Shown here: one piece after another, positions 1-8,632 of the stretch | Position numbering within the stretch: position 1 is the first letter of the stretch | Layout: every line of letters begins with the position of its first letter | Source: Azorhizobium sp943371865 | Lineage (GTDB): Bacteria; Pseudomonadota; Alphaproteobacteria; Rhizobiales; Xanthobacteraceae | Direction: 5' to 3' | Length of the DNA: 64,000 bases | Assembly: GCF_943371865.1 (NCBI RefSeq) | Contig: NZ_CALRWL010000032.1 | Coordinates: forward strand, 9,336-73,335 | Notes under the pieces: model-generated | The model's database searches: none | Told to the model about the DNA's origin: nothing | The model's input: only the letters and a program-made list of their open reading frames with translations | Position numbers and translations under genes: made by a program

Positions 1-783
1 ATCTGCAACGGCGTGAACTTCATGGCCACCGCGCGGGCATGGCGCTTGTTCATTGACAATCTGCTGTTCGGCACCCGGGTCTCCTGGGACAAGACCATGC
101 ATGCCTTCCCTTCTGCGGATCAGTTGCAGATGCGTCGGCAGCGGCTGGGGGATCTGCTGCTGGCCTGGCAGGTGCTGGACGAGAGCCGGCTGAAGGCGGC
201 GCTGGTCCAGCAGGAGGACCGCCAGGTGCCGCTGGGACGGCTGCTGGTCTCCCAAGGCTGGCTCGATGATGAGACCCTGGCCGAGGCCATTTCCGCCCAG
301 GCGGCGCTGCCGCGGGGACGTCTGGATGAGCCGCGGGTGCGAAGCCATGCGGGCGAGATCAGCCCAGGCCTTTGCGTCCGCTACCGGGCCATTCCCTTCG
401 GACCCGACGCGGACGGGGTCCCGCGCATCGCCGTGGGTGGTCCCTTGTCGCCGGAGGCCTTGGCGGACTTCGCGACCGAGCTTGGCGTCGAGCCGCGCCA
501 GGTGATTGCCCGCGAAGGCGAAGTGGCCGCGGCCCTGCGCCTGCTGGCCGATCAGGGCTCGACCTTCGATACCAGGGCGGTCAACGTGCCGTTGATCGGC
601 GACCTGCTGATAGATCTGGGGCTGGTGGACCGTGCGGCCTTCGATTTGGCGATGACCGACTACCATCCCGAGCGCGACGGGCGCATCGGCGACTTCCTGG
701 TGGCGCAGGCGGTTGTGACCCGCGAGGCGGTGGACGCGGCGGTGCAGGAACAGCGCCACCGGATGATGCTGCCGACGGAGTGA
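1..783 (+). CDS. nfrB: NfrB C-terminal part (partial, runs off the left edge): c-di-GMP-binding end of an inner-membrane glycosyltransferase
   Basis: The frame is open from base 1, so this is the 3' end of a longer gene; the first 260 residues visible end at a TGA at 781-783. The motif WDKTMHAFPS and the ARAWRL stretch resemble the end of the NfrB glycosyltransferase. Two MshEN-like modules follow: RLGDLL (about 142) with PLGRLL, and LIGDLL (about 595) with RIGDFL. MshEN modules bind cyclic di-GMP. In E. coli, NfrB is a family 2 glycosyltransferase that c-di-GMP activates to make a secreted glycan, with NfrA as the outer-membrane partner. nfrA follows after 159 bp. The catalytic domain lies outside the window, so enzyme activity cannot be judged here. 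Confidence 0.85.
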   Translation: MCNGVNFMATARAWRLFIDNLLFGTRVSWDKTMHAFPSADQLQMRRQRLGDLLLAWQVLDESRLKAALVQQEDRQVPLGRLLVSQGWLDDETLAEAISAQAALPRGRLDEPRVRSHAGEISPGLCVRYRAIPFGPDADGVPRIAVGGPLSPEALADFATELGVEPRQVIAREGEVAAALRLLADQGSTFDTRAVNVPLIGDLLIDLGLVDRAAFDLAMTDYHPERDGRIGDFLVAQAVVTREAVDAAVQEQRHRMMLPTE

Positions 784-804
784 CGTTGAGAGGTTTCGTA
801 CGCG

Positions 805-820
805 TTAATACTTGCTTTAC
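805..820. promoter_or_regulatory. CtrA-like box, distal (TTAA-N7-TTTA)
   Basis: The bases TTAA at 805-808 are followed by seven bases and TTTA at 816-819, one mismatch from the CtrA consensus TTAA-N7-TTAA. It lies in the AT-rich gap between nfrB and nfrA, exactly 100 bp before a perfect copy. Alone it would be weak evidence; the pair makes it more credible. Confidence 0.45.
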
Positions 821-904
821 GAAATAATTTCCGAGTCTTTTTGCGGTGTCTTAAGTAGGTGGCTCTGATTTGGTTGGCGAAAACCGAATTGGTCATCGGT
901 AACC

Positions 905-920
905 TTAACCGTGAATTAAC
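905..920. promoter_or_regulatory. CtrA box (perfect TTAA-N7-TTAAC) in front of nfrA
   Basis: TTAA at 905-908, seven bases, then TTAAC at 916-920 match the full CtrA recognition sequence TTAA-N7-TTAAC known from alphaproteobacteria. It ends 22 bp before the nfrA ATG at 943. The gap is strikingly AT-rich against its surroundings. A site this close to the start would fit either activation from near a promoter or repression by blocking it. Confidence 0.6.
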
Positions 921-942
921 CTCGATTTCGCACGGTGGCGCC

Positions 943-3738
943 ATGGCCACCATCGATCGCCCCCGTCTCGCCCGCTGTGCAACCCCGCCCGCTTCGGTGC
1001 GTCGGCGCGTCGGCGCGGCCTTGGCCGCGACCGCCCTGGTGGGAAGTCTGCTGATGTCCGCCAGCGTATATGCGGCTGGCGACGATAGCGGCGAAGGCCC
1101 GGCCTGGACCCTCGCAGACCAAGCCTACAAGGCCTATGCCGCCGGTGACTTCGCCGCTTCCGCCGCCAAGGCGCGGGAGGCCGTCGCGTTGCGGCCTGAT
1201 ATTGCGCGCTGGCAGCTGCTGCTGATCAACGCGCTGGAAGCCGCCGGCCGGCTGGACGAGGCGGAAGCCGCCATTTCCGCAGCCATGGCCAAGGGGGTGG
1301 TGGATCCCACCCTCGCCCCCCGCCGCGCGGCCATTCGCAAGCGCCTGGCCGCGGTGCCGGCGCGGGCGGCGGTGGAGGCCCTGGCCAAGGGCGATGCGGG
1401 CGCCGCGGTGCCCCTGGCGCAACAGGCGGTGGATCTGGCGCCAGACCAATTGCCCGACCGCCTGCTGCTGATCGATGCGCTGACGCGCGCGGGGCGCACC
1501 GCGGTCGCCGAAGGTATTGCCGCGGCCACGGTGGCGCAAAATCCATTGCTCGCTCTGCCGCGTCTGCTGCATGCGGTTTTGCTCCAGCGGCTCGGCCGGG
1601 TGGCCGCCGCCATGGCCGAATATGCCAAGGCGCTCAGTGCCCCAGGGCTGGCTGCTGCGGAGGCGCGAACCTATCGGCTGATCGCCGTCGACGGCGCTCT
1701 GGCCGCCGGCGATGCACGGCAGGCGCTGGAGTGGCTGAAGCCATTGGCGGGCGATCGCGATCCGGCGGTCAGTGAGCGCCGCGCCGCCGCCGAGGCGCTC
1801 CAAAAGATTGGCCGGGCGTATACTGCTGCCCCACCTCAAGACTATGCACCCCGGCAGGAATGCCAGGACACGCCCTCCGGCTTGGTCTGCACCTTGATGC
1901 CGCGGGACTTGCGGGAGCCGGCGCCGCCGGCGGTCGCCAACCCCGCACCATCTGCTGCCGCATCCCCCGCCGCCCCCGCGGCGCCCGATGTCTCGTTCGG
2001 ACCTGTGCCCCAAACCGCCCCGCCTCAAGCCGCTGGGCCGCAGGCGGCCCCGGTCCAGGCCAGTGCGCCCCAAGCCGGTACGCCCCAAGCCGCTGCACCC
2101 CAAGCCAATGCGGGTTACGCCGCTGCGGATGCGGCCTACAAGGCATTCGCGCAGCGCGACTATGTGACAGCCACCATCGAGGCCCGCAAAGCCGTGGCGC
2201 TGGAGCCGGACAATGCCGGCTATCGGCTGCTCCTGCTCAACACCTTGACCGCCCAGCGCAAGCTCGGCGAGGCGGAGGCCGTGGCTGATGCGGCCGTAGC
2301 GCGAAATCCCCGCGATGCCGCCTTGCTGGCGCAGCGCGGCTATTTGCGCCAGCAGCTGAAGCGCTCCGCCGCCGCGGCCGATGATTTCACCGCGGCCCTG
2401 GCCACCGGGCGCCTGCCGGTCGGGGAAGTGCGTGGGGTGCGCCTGGCGCTGGCCGATGCCGCCATGGCAGCCAAGCAGCCGGCGCGCGCCCTGGAGGCGC
2501 TGGCGCCCCTGGCGCGCGAGCGCAGCTATGATGTGGCCGCCCGGCGCAGTTTTGCCTTGCAGGCGCTGGGTCAGCATGACGAGGCGCTGGCGGCCTTCGA
2601 TCTCGGAGCCGGCCTGGCGCGCACGCCTGCGGAACGCTCCACCATGACCAGCGGCGCCATCGGCGAATTGGTGGCGCTCGGCCGCAAGGACGAGGCCAAG
2701 GCCCGATTTGCGCAGGCCGTTTCGGCCGGAACGCTCTCCGGAATGAAGACGCTGGATCTGGCCTATCTGGCCAGTCAGGTGGGCGACACCGCCACTGCTT
2801 ACGCCTATTTCCATCAGGCGGAGGAGGAGGGCAGCCTGCGCCGGGGGCCGGCGTTGGTGGATGCGGCCTATGCGGCCAAACGCACCTTCCACAATGCCGA
2901 AGCCGTCTCCCTGCTGGAACAGGCCATCGACGCCAATGCGGATGGCAAGCTGCCGCTGCCGGCGCAAACCCTGTTCGGGCTGCGCCGCGAGGCGGCCGAC
3001 ATCAGCCGCACCTGGGGCGCTTATGCTTCGGTGAGCTATGGCGCGGTGGGGGTGGCGCCGTCCTCGCCGCTGGCGCCGCCGCCCTCCGGGGGCAACACCA
3101 TCCAGGGCGGGGCGGAAGTCTATTGGCGCCCGCCGGGCATCGGCTATCAGAACGGCGCCATCTTCGAGGTGTTCGGCCGGGTGTTCCAGACCTGGTATGA
3201 CGAGACCGGAGGCGCCACCGGCGCCACCACCACCCAGGGCAGCGTGGGTGTGCGGTGGAAGCCCATCAGCGACCAGAACCTGATCTTCGAGGTCAGCCGC
3301 CTGTTTCCCATCGGCGCACTGGCGCGGGAGGATGTGCTGTTCCGGGTGGCCTATTCCACCGGCGACGGCACCGATCTGCGGGTGGACGTTCCGGACTGGA
3401 ACTATTGGCAGGTCTATGGCGAACTGGACTACTTCACCCAGACGCCGGAAACGCTGGGCAATTTCGAGGCCCGCTGGGGCCGGTCCTATCGGCTGGACCC
3501 GCTCAGCACGCGTGTCGTCGTGACGCCGTTCATTGCCATCGGCGGGGCCTATGACTCGCTGCTGGCGACCCCCGGAACCCTGGCGGCCGGTCCGGGGCTG
3601 ACCGTGCGCAACTGGTTCCGCGAGGATACCTATCGCGCGCCCATGTCTTATCTCGATCTGACGGCGCAGTATCGCATCCGTCTTGCGGGGGACGACCGCG
3701 GCGGCGGCTGGTTCGCCGGGGCGTTCCTGTCCTACTGA
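943..3738 (+). CDS. nfrA: NfrA-like outer-membrane protein: TPR domain plus NfrA C-terminal domain (N4 phage receptor family)
   Basis: This 931-residue protein starts at the ATG at 943, after which a positively charged stretch and a hydrophobic segment ending in SVYAAG form a signal peptide (about residues 1-43). The frame is open upstream to a GTG at 859, but that start would bury the signal peptide. Helical TPR-type repeats fill about residues 50-320 and 395-680, separated by an Ala/Pro/Gln linker with repeated PQA units. The last about 230 residues (YWRPPGIGYQNGAI, FEVSRLFPIG, WNYWQVYGELDY) match the NfrA C-terminal domain. NfrA exports or anchors the glycan made by NfrB in E. coli and serves as the phage N4 receptor. 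It is preceded by nfrB and two CtrA-like boxes. Confidence 0.92.
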   Translation: MATIDRPRLARCATPPASVRRRVGAALAATALVGSLLMSASVYAAGDDSGEGPAWTLADQAYKAYAAGDFAASAAKAREAVALRPDIARWQLLLINALEAAGRLDEAEAAISAAMAKGVVDPTLAPRRAAIRKRLAAVPARAAVEALAKGDAGAAVPLAQQAVDLAPDQLPDRLLLIDALTRAGRTAVAEGIAAATVAQNPLLALPRLLHAVLLQRLGRVAAAMAEYAKALSAPGLAAAEARTYRLIAVDGALAAGDARQALEWLKPLAGDRDPAVSERRAAAEALQKIGRAYTAAPPQDYAPRQECQDTPSGLVCTLMPRDLREPAPPAVANPAPSAAASPAAPAAPDVSFGPVPQTAPPQAAGPQAAPVQASAPQAGTPQAAAPQANAGYAAADAAYKAFAQRDYVTATIEARKAVALEPDNAGYRLLLLNTLTAQRKLGEAEAVADAAVARNPRDAALLAQRGYLRQQLKRSAAAADDFTAALATGRLPVGEVRGVRLALADAAMAAKQPARALEALAPLARERSYDVAARRSFALQALGQHDEALAAFDLGAGLARTPAERSTMTSGAIGELVALGRKDEAKARFAQAVSAGTLSGMKTLDLAYLASQVGDTATAYAYFHQAEEEGSLRRGPALVDAAYAAKRTFHNAEAVSLLEQAIDANADGKLPLPAQTLFGLRREAADISRTWGAYASVSYGAVGVAPSSPLAPPPSGGNTIQGGAEVYWRPPGIGYQNGAIFEVFGRVFQTWYDETGGATGATTTQGSVGVRWKPISDQNLIFEVSRLFPIGALAREDVLFRVAYSTGDGTDLRVDVPDWNYWQVYGELDYFTQTPETLGNFEARWGRSYRLDPLSTRVVVTPFIAIGGAYDSLLATPGTLAAGPGLTVRNWFREDTYRAPMSYLDLTAQYRIRLAGDDRGGGWFAGAFLSY

Positions 3739-4421
3739 GCCGGCTTGGCCGCGGGCGTGCCTCGCAGCGGAGCCAGGAATTGCAGGGCGGCCACCACGGG
3801 TGGCAGCAGGAAGCACCACATGCCGAGGCGCGCGAACAGCCATGCCGCGCACCCGCAGCCCAAGGCGAACGCCGCCACATTGAACGCCAGGCGCTGCAAC
3901 CGGCCAAGGGCCGCGCTGCGCTCCGCGGCGGGGATGCTCCGCATCAAATCGGTGAGGTCCACCATGATCTGGGTGGTGCTGCCGGTCATCAAGGTGGAGG
4001 GCGCCGCGTCGGTCAGATGGGTGCGGTGGAGGGCATTCTGGATCGCCATGGCGCTCACCAGCGTCATGCCCATCGCCACCGCGGGTAGCGCGTCGCCATT
4101 GTGAAACGGGCCAAGCCCCAGGGCGAGCCCCGCGGCAATGGCCAGAAGCACCAGCTTGATGGCCATCAGGATGCGCAAATCCGGCAAGCCCCGCGCGGCC
4201 AGAGCCAGCCCCAGCAGGCGCGAGCCCATGACCACCAGACAGAAGACCGGCAGCGCCAGAAGCTTGGCGACGGCCCCGGAGGTGCCCAGCACCATGGCCG
4301 CACCGAAGGTCACGAAATTCCCGGTGACGTGGGCGGTGAACAGGCCCTGCAAGGCGAGGAAGCCTGAGGTGTCCACGTAGCCGGCGTTGAAGCTGAGCAC
4401 CACGGGTAGGGGAAATTTCAT
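3732..4421 (-). CDS. DUF1275 (YoaK-family) integral membrane protein
   Basis: The 229-residue product carries the family signature GYVDTSGFLALQGLFTAHVT close to the N-terminus and about six hydrophobic segments, typical of DUF1275 inner-membrane proteins. Their substrate is not established. The ATG at 4421 is preceded by AGGAGAG at a good distance. The gene converges on nfrA and the two 3' ends overlap by 7 bp with no obvious terminator between them. No functional link to neighbours is evident. Confidence 0.9.
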   Translation of the reverse strand: MKFPLPVVLSFNAGYVDTSGFLALQGLFTAHVTGNFVTFGAAMVLGTSGAVAKLLALPVFCLVVMGSRLLGLALAARGLPDLRILMAIKLVLLAIAAGLALGLGPFHNGDALPAVAMGMTLVSAMAIQNALHRTHLTDAAPSTLMTGSTTQIMVDLTDLMRSIPAAERSAALGRLQRLAFNVAAFALGCGCAAWLFARLGMWCFLLPPVVAALQFLAPLRGTPAAKPAQ

Positions 4422-4692
4422 GGCGGCTCTCCTGGCCCCGCGCGGTCTTGCGCCGACGCGTGTGGGGGGACGGTTGTCCTCACAATGCCGGGCGGGCCGC
4501 TCTTCGCCCAGCGCTTTCCGGCGGACGTCGCCGAGCCGCCGGGCGCGCCGTCATCGGCGGGTCGTGAACGGATGATCGAACAATACGGCTCCGCCTGAGT
4601 TGTCTACCGTCCAACGCGCTATGCGTGACCTCGGCCCTTCACTTCGGTTCCGGCAGAGACGCCTTTCAGCGGTTCCCACCAGGAGTGCCACC

Positions 4693-5220
4693 ATGTCCAA
4701 GAAAGATGCCAAGGCGCATCGCGACGCCCCCTTGCAGACCCCCAGCAACCTGCCGTCCAATGCCACGAAGGACATTTCCGCCGCATTGACCACGCTGCTG
4801 GCGGATACATTCGCGCTCTATCTGAAGACCAAGAACTTCCACTGGCACATGTCCGGTCCGCATTTCCGCGACTATCATCTGATGTTGGATGAGCAGAGCG
4901 ATCAGATCTTCGCCATGACCGATGATATGGCGGAACGGGCGCGCAAGATCGGTGGAACGACGCTGCGGTCGCTGGGTCACGCCGCCCGGCTGCAGCGGCT
5001 TTCGGACAATGACGCCGACTATGTCACGCCCATGGACATGCTGTCGGAACTGCGCGAGGACAATCTGCAACTGACCAGCTTCATGCGCGAAACCCATGAC
5101 CTGTGCGATGAGCATGGCGACGTGGCGACGGCCAGTCTGCTGGAAAATTGGATCGATGAGGCTGAACGCCGCACCTGGTTCCTGTTCGAGACCACCCGGA
5201 CCCGCGGCGAAGCTCTCTGA
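4693..5220 (+). CDS. dps: Dps-family DNA-binding / ferritin-like protein
   Basis: Dps proteins form dodecamers that oxidise and store iron and protect DNA during starvation and oxidative stress. The ferroxidase segment is intact: KNFHWHMSGPHFRDYHLMLD with the following acidic residues. The length of 175 residues is normal, with a Lys-rich N-terminus (MSKKDAKAHR) of the kind used for DNA contact. The ATG at 4693 was chosen because AGGAG lies at 4681-4685; the frame extends to 4600 without another good signal. A strong terminator follows at once, so the gene is probably monocistronic. Confidence 0.96.
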   Translation: MSKKDAKAHRDAPLQTPSNLPSNATKDISAALTTLLADTFALYLKTKNFHWHMSGPHFRDYHLMLDEQSDQIFAMTDDMAERARKIGGTTLRSLGHAARLQRLSDNDADYVTPMDMLSELREDNLQLTSFMRETHDLCDEHGDVATASLLENWIDEAERRTWFLFETTRTRGEAL

Positions 5221-5245
5221 TCACCGCATACCCGTCACGGGATTG

Positions 5246-5279
5246 AAAATGCCCCCGCCGAACCCGGCGGGGGCATTTT
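5246..5279 (+). terminator. Rho-independent terminator of dps
   Basis: A perfect 14-bp stem (5246-5259 with 5266-5279) has a 6-base loop; its 3' arm ends in a run of T. It starts 26 bp after the dps stop. The A-run on the 5' arm means it can also act for the convergent small gene at 5298-5582. Confidence 0.9.
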
Positions 5280-5297
5280 TGTTGGCTGGTCAATGCC

Positions 5298-5582
5298 TCA
5301 GCTGGGCTCGGCGTCGTCATGGCCGCGCTTGAGGGTCATCGCCGGCGGATCGCTGGCCGGGAACGACTCTTCGAGCGCTTCGTCCAATTGGTCGGACTCG
5401 GCCTGGTCATGGCTGTGGGGCATGTTCTCCGCCGACCGCTTCACCGGCTCTGCGTGGACTTCAGCGCCGGTAAACCGGTTTGCGGCCGGTGGGTCGCTGG
5501 CCGGAAACGTTTGCGCCAGCGTCTCGTCAAGCTTCCGCTCCCCTTTGGAAGTGGGCTTGGGTGTGGTTGCATGTGATGCCAT
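5298..5582 (-). CDS. Small acidic protein with duplicated FPASDPPA motif, function unknown
   Basis: The 94-residue product contains two copies of one motif: LDETLAQTFPASDPPA (residues 18-33) and LDEALEESFPASDPPA (66-81), joined by a hydrophilic linker. Short alphaproteobacterial proteins carrying this L-D-E-x-L-x-x-(T/S)-F-P-A-S-D-P motif are common, but I know no function for them. A GAGGGGG stretch sits 7 bases before the ATG at 5582, supporting translation. The gene converges on dps and shares its terminator region. The following 263 bp to treY show nothing recognisable. Confidence 0.75.
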   Translation of the reverse strand: MASHATTPKPTSKGERKLDETLAQTFPASDPPAANRFTGAEVHAEPVKRSAENMPHSHDQAESDQLDEALEESFPASDPPAMTLKRGHDDAEPS

Positions 5583-5845
5583 GGGAAACCCCCTCGCATA
5601 TGGTGACAGGCTGGTGTTTCACCCGTCCGGTGGTCAGGTGCCCCAGGCTAAGCGCGCGCGTCTCCGATGACTTGGATGAACACACGCATTCCGTCCCGAG
5701 GTTGAACTGCGTGCGCATCGCCCATCTTCGGGCGGAGACGGGGCGGATGGTTGGCGCTCGCTGCACGACAAAGACAACGCTCGACCTAGGGGCATGTTCC
5801 CGCCACGGTCCCGTTTCCCACGCGGCCGTCCCTCTGGCGAGCGCC

Positions 5846-8632
5846 TCACGGCATCCGAAGCAACGCCGCCGTGGGCAGGGCGGGGAGGACCCGGGACAGA
5901 TACTGCGGACCGCGGGATATCTCCGTCATCTCCCCCGACAGCACATCCCGATAGGTGCCCTCCAGAGCATCGGGAATGGTGATGGCGGTGTCCTGCCAGG
6001 CTTCCGACGAGACGAGGGGGAGTTGGCTGTCCTCCAGAAGAGCCGCCGCCAGCCGTGAGACCACCACGATCAGCGCGGCCTGCCCCTGTTCCCGGGCGAA
6101 GGCCAGGGCGCTCGTGGCATGGGCACCGGTGGTGTCCAGGGCGCGGTAGCCGCCGCCGGCGAACAGATCCACGTGGCCGCGCCGGGCCTGAAGCAGGCGA
6201 TGGATGATCGCTCGCTTCACGCGCCCGTCTTGCCAGTGGGGCAGAAGGTCCACCGGTGACACCGAGGCGGCAAAGGCTGTCATGCGCGCGGCATAGTCCA
6301 CGGGACGACGATTGTCCGGGTCCACCAGGCTGAAATCCCAGAATTCCGTACCTTGATAGAGGTCCGGCACGCCGGGGACAGTGTATTTCAGCGTCGCCTG
6401 GGCGAGGCTGTTAAGCGCGCCGGCCGGGTCGATCCGCGCCACGACAGCGCAGAGCCCGCGCCGCATGGCGGCACCGTCTTCCGAGGTCAGGATGCGGTCC
6501 AGGAACGCGCGGCAGGCGTCCTCATAGGGCGCATCCGGGAACACCCAATTGGTCCGACGCTTGGCTTCCCGGATCGCCTTCAACTGCCATTCGGCCACGC
6601 GGTCGCAGAGTGCTTTCAGCCCCTCTGTATCGGTCGGCGATAGCCCGCGCGGCCAGGCGCCAATCAGGGTCTGATACAACAAAACCTCGTCCGCGCGGGC
6701 CGGGGCCGGTCCACTGTCCAGTTCCTGCCGGAACGGTTCTGCCTGCGTCAGCAAGGTGGCAAGGGCGTCACGCCAGTCATGAGGCATCTCGCTGAGCACC
6801 GCCAAGCGCAGGCGCGCATCCTCGCCCCGCTTGTGGTCATGGGTGGCGGTGGCCAGCATGGCGTGGGGCAGGGCGTCGGCGCGGGATGCGCCGGTGGCAT
6901 GAAAGGCCTCTGGCGTCAGGGCGAGGTCGACCGGATCCGATCCCACTTCATTGCGGGAGATCAGCCGGCCATAGCGATAGAACAGCGTGTCTTCCATGGA
7001 CTTGGCAGCGATGGGCGCGGTCAGCTGCTGGAATTTGGCGATGGCATATTCGCGCGTTCCGGCTTCCCAGATATCGCCGGCCGCCTTTGGTGTCTCGCCG
7101 CTCAGCCAGCGCTCCAGCAGGTCGAGCACCGGATGGTCGATAGACGGCAGGCGACGGCGGGCCTGCGTAGCCGCCGCCTCCAGGAAAGCGGCATCCTGCT
7201 CGGTGCGGCCCTGGGTGGTGACGTAGGACCGATAGACCGGGAACGCCACCACCAGTTCATTGAGCGCGCGGCGAATGGCGGCCTCGGTGATGTCGCGGGT
7301 GTCCAGGTCACTGCGGGCCAGAACGTGAAGGGAGCGCGTGGCGGTCTGCATCTCGGCACCGAAGCCGTCGCGCAGGATCTGGCGACGGGCGGCTTCCAGC
7401 TGCGCCGCGTACGAGGATCGCTCGTCGGTGGCTTCCTGCCAGATGGCGGTCAGGGCCGTGGTGGCGGCAGGATTGTGCAGCACGCCCGCCACCTCATCCA
7501 TGAAGTCGTAGCCGGTGGTGCCCTCCACCGGCCAGTCGGCGGGCAGGCGCTCGCCGGGGTGCAGGATCTTCTCCACCACCACATAGCCGCCGGGGGGCGT
7601 TCCCGCCGGCCGCTCCACCTCGAGCGCATCCAGGCAGCGCCGCAGCCGCTGACAATAGGCGCCGGGATCGGCGATCCCGTCCACATGATCGATGCGCAAT
7701 CCGTCGATCAGCCCGTCGGCGTAGAGCTTGAACACCAGAGCATGGGCCTGCTCGAACACATCCGCCCGCTCGACCTTCACGCCGGCCAGGCCGGTGATGT
7801 CGAAGAAGCGACGCCAGTTGAGATCGTCATTGGCGGTGCGCCACCAGGCCAGACGATAGTTCTGGCGTTCCAGCAAGGCATGCAGGCGGGCTTTTCCGTC
7901 ATCGGTGCGGGCATCGAAGGCGGCCAGGATGGTGGCGAGCGCCGCTGCGCCGTCCACGTCTCCCATGGCTTGGGCCAAGCGGCTCTGGGCATTGGCCACC
8001 CGGTCCGGGTGCGGTGCAGGCGTGGCGGCGATTTCCTCGAACAAGGACCGCGCCTCCGCCAGGATGGGCAGATCGGCGGCACCGAGCAGATCGGCATAAT
8101 GCAGCGGGCAGATCGGGAAGATGTGCTCGTGGTGGGAGATGTGGAAGGTCCCGCGCTCCGGCGCATAGGCCGGCACCAGCGCGCCTGCCGACAGCGCCTC
8201 GCCATAGGGACGGTCGAGGAACGGCGCCAGCAGCTTGCCCGCCAGTTGCGGATCCGCCGGCGTCCAGTCCACATCGAACAGCTCCGCATAGGCGCTGGCC
8301 CGGCCCCATTCCAGCACGTCGAGCCACACCCGGTTGTCGGCACCGCCCACCCCCATGTGGTTGGGCACGATGTCGAGGATCAGGCCCATGTTGCGTGTCC
8401 GCAGAGCGGACACGAGACGCACCAGGGCGGGCTCCCCGCCCATCTCCGGATCGAGGCTGGCGTGGTCCACGGTGTCATAGCCGTGGCGCGAGCCGGCGCG
8501 GGAGGTGAGGAGGGGGGAGGAATAGATGTGGCTGATGCCCAGCGCGCTGAAATAGTCCAGCAGCGGGATCGCCGCGTCGAGCGGAAACGCCTTGTGAAAC
8601 TGCAGGCGCAAGGTGGCGCGCGGCGCAATCAT
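5846..8632 (-). CDS. treY: Malto-oligosyltrehalose synthase
   Basis: TreY is a GH13 enzyme that converts the reducing-end bond of a maltodextrin from alpha-1,4 to alpha-1,1, making maltooligosyltrehalose for TreZ to cut. Visible motifs include LDIVPNHMGV, GLRIDHVDGIADP (about residue 314, carrying the catalytic Asp), VVEKILHPGE and ATHDHKRGEDARLR. Length is 928 residues, usual for the family. The start at 8632 (MIAPRATLRLQFH) was chosen because family similarity begins there; the open frame extends further upstream but is the antisense-like shadow of malQ. Start and the malQ stop overlap as ATGA, implying translational coupling. Its partner treZ is not here but at 42586. Confidence 0.96.
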   Translation of the reverse strand: MIAPRATLRLQFHKAFPLDAAIPLLDYFSALGISHIYSSPLLTSRAGSRHGYDTVDHASLDPEMGGEPALVRLVSALRTRNMGLILDIVPNHMGVGGADNRVWLDVLEWGRASAYAELFDVDWTPADPQLAGKLLAPFLDRPYGEALSAGALVPAYAPERGTFHISHHEHIFPICPLHYADLLGAADLPILAEARSLFEEIAATPAPHPDRVANAQSRLAQAMGDVDGAAALATILAAFDARTDDGKARLHALLERQNYRLAWWRTANDDLNWRRFFDITGLAGVKVERADVFEQAHALVFKLYADGLIDGLRIDHVDGIADPGAYCQRLRRCLDALEVERPAGTPPGGYVVVEKILHPGERLPADWPVEGTTGYDFMDEVAGVLHNPAATTALTAIWQEATDERSSYAAQLEAARRQILRDGFGAEMQTATRSLHVLARSDLDTRDITEAAIRRALNELVVAFPVYRSYVTTQGRTEQDAAFLEAAATQARRRLPSIDHPVLDLLERWLSGETPKAAGDIWEAGTREYAIAKFQQLTAPIAAKSMEDTLFYRYGRLISRNEVGSDPVDLALTPEAFHATGASRADALPHAMLATATHDHKRGEDARLRLAVLSEMPHDWRDALATLLTQAEPFRQELDSGPAPARADEVLLYQTLIGAWPRGLSPTDTEGLKALCDRVAEWQLKAIREAKRRTNWVFPDAPYEDACRAFLDRILTSEDGAAMRRGLCAVVARIDPAGALNSLAQATLKYTVPGVPDLYQGTEFWDFSLVDPDNRRPVDYAARMTAFAASVSPVDLLPHWQDGRVKRAIIHRLLQARRGHVDLFAGGGYRALDTTGAHATSALAFAREQGQAALIVVVSRLAAALLEDSQLPLVSSEAWQDTAITIPDALEGTYRDVLSGEMTEISRGPQYLSRVLPALPTAALLRMP

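Noticed and set aside
916..3852. 978-codon open frame antisense to nfrA
   Set aside because: Composition is Arg/Gly/Gln rich with no domain pattern; it mirrors nfrA in GC-rich DNA. The plus-strand gene has a signal peptide and family motifs.
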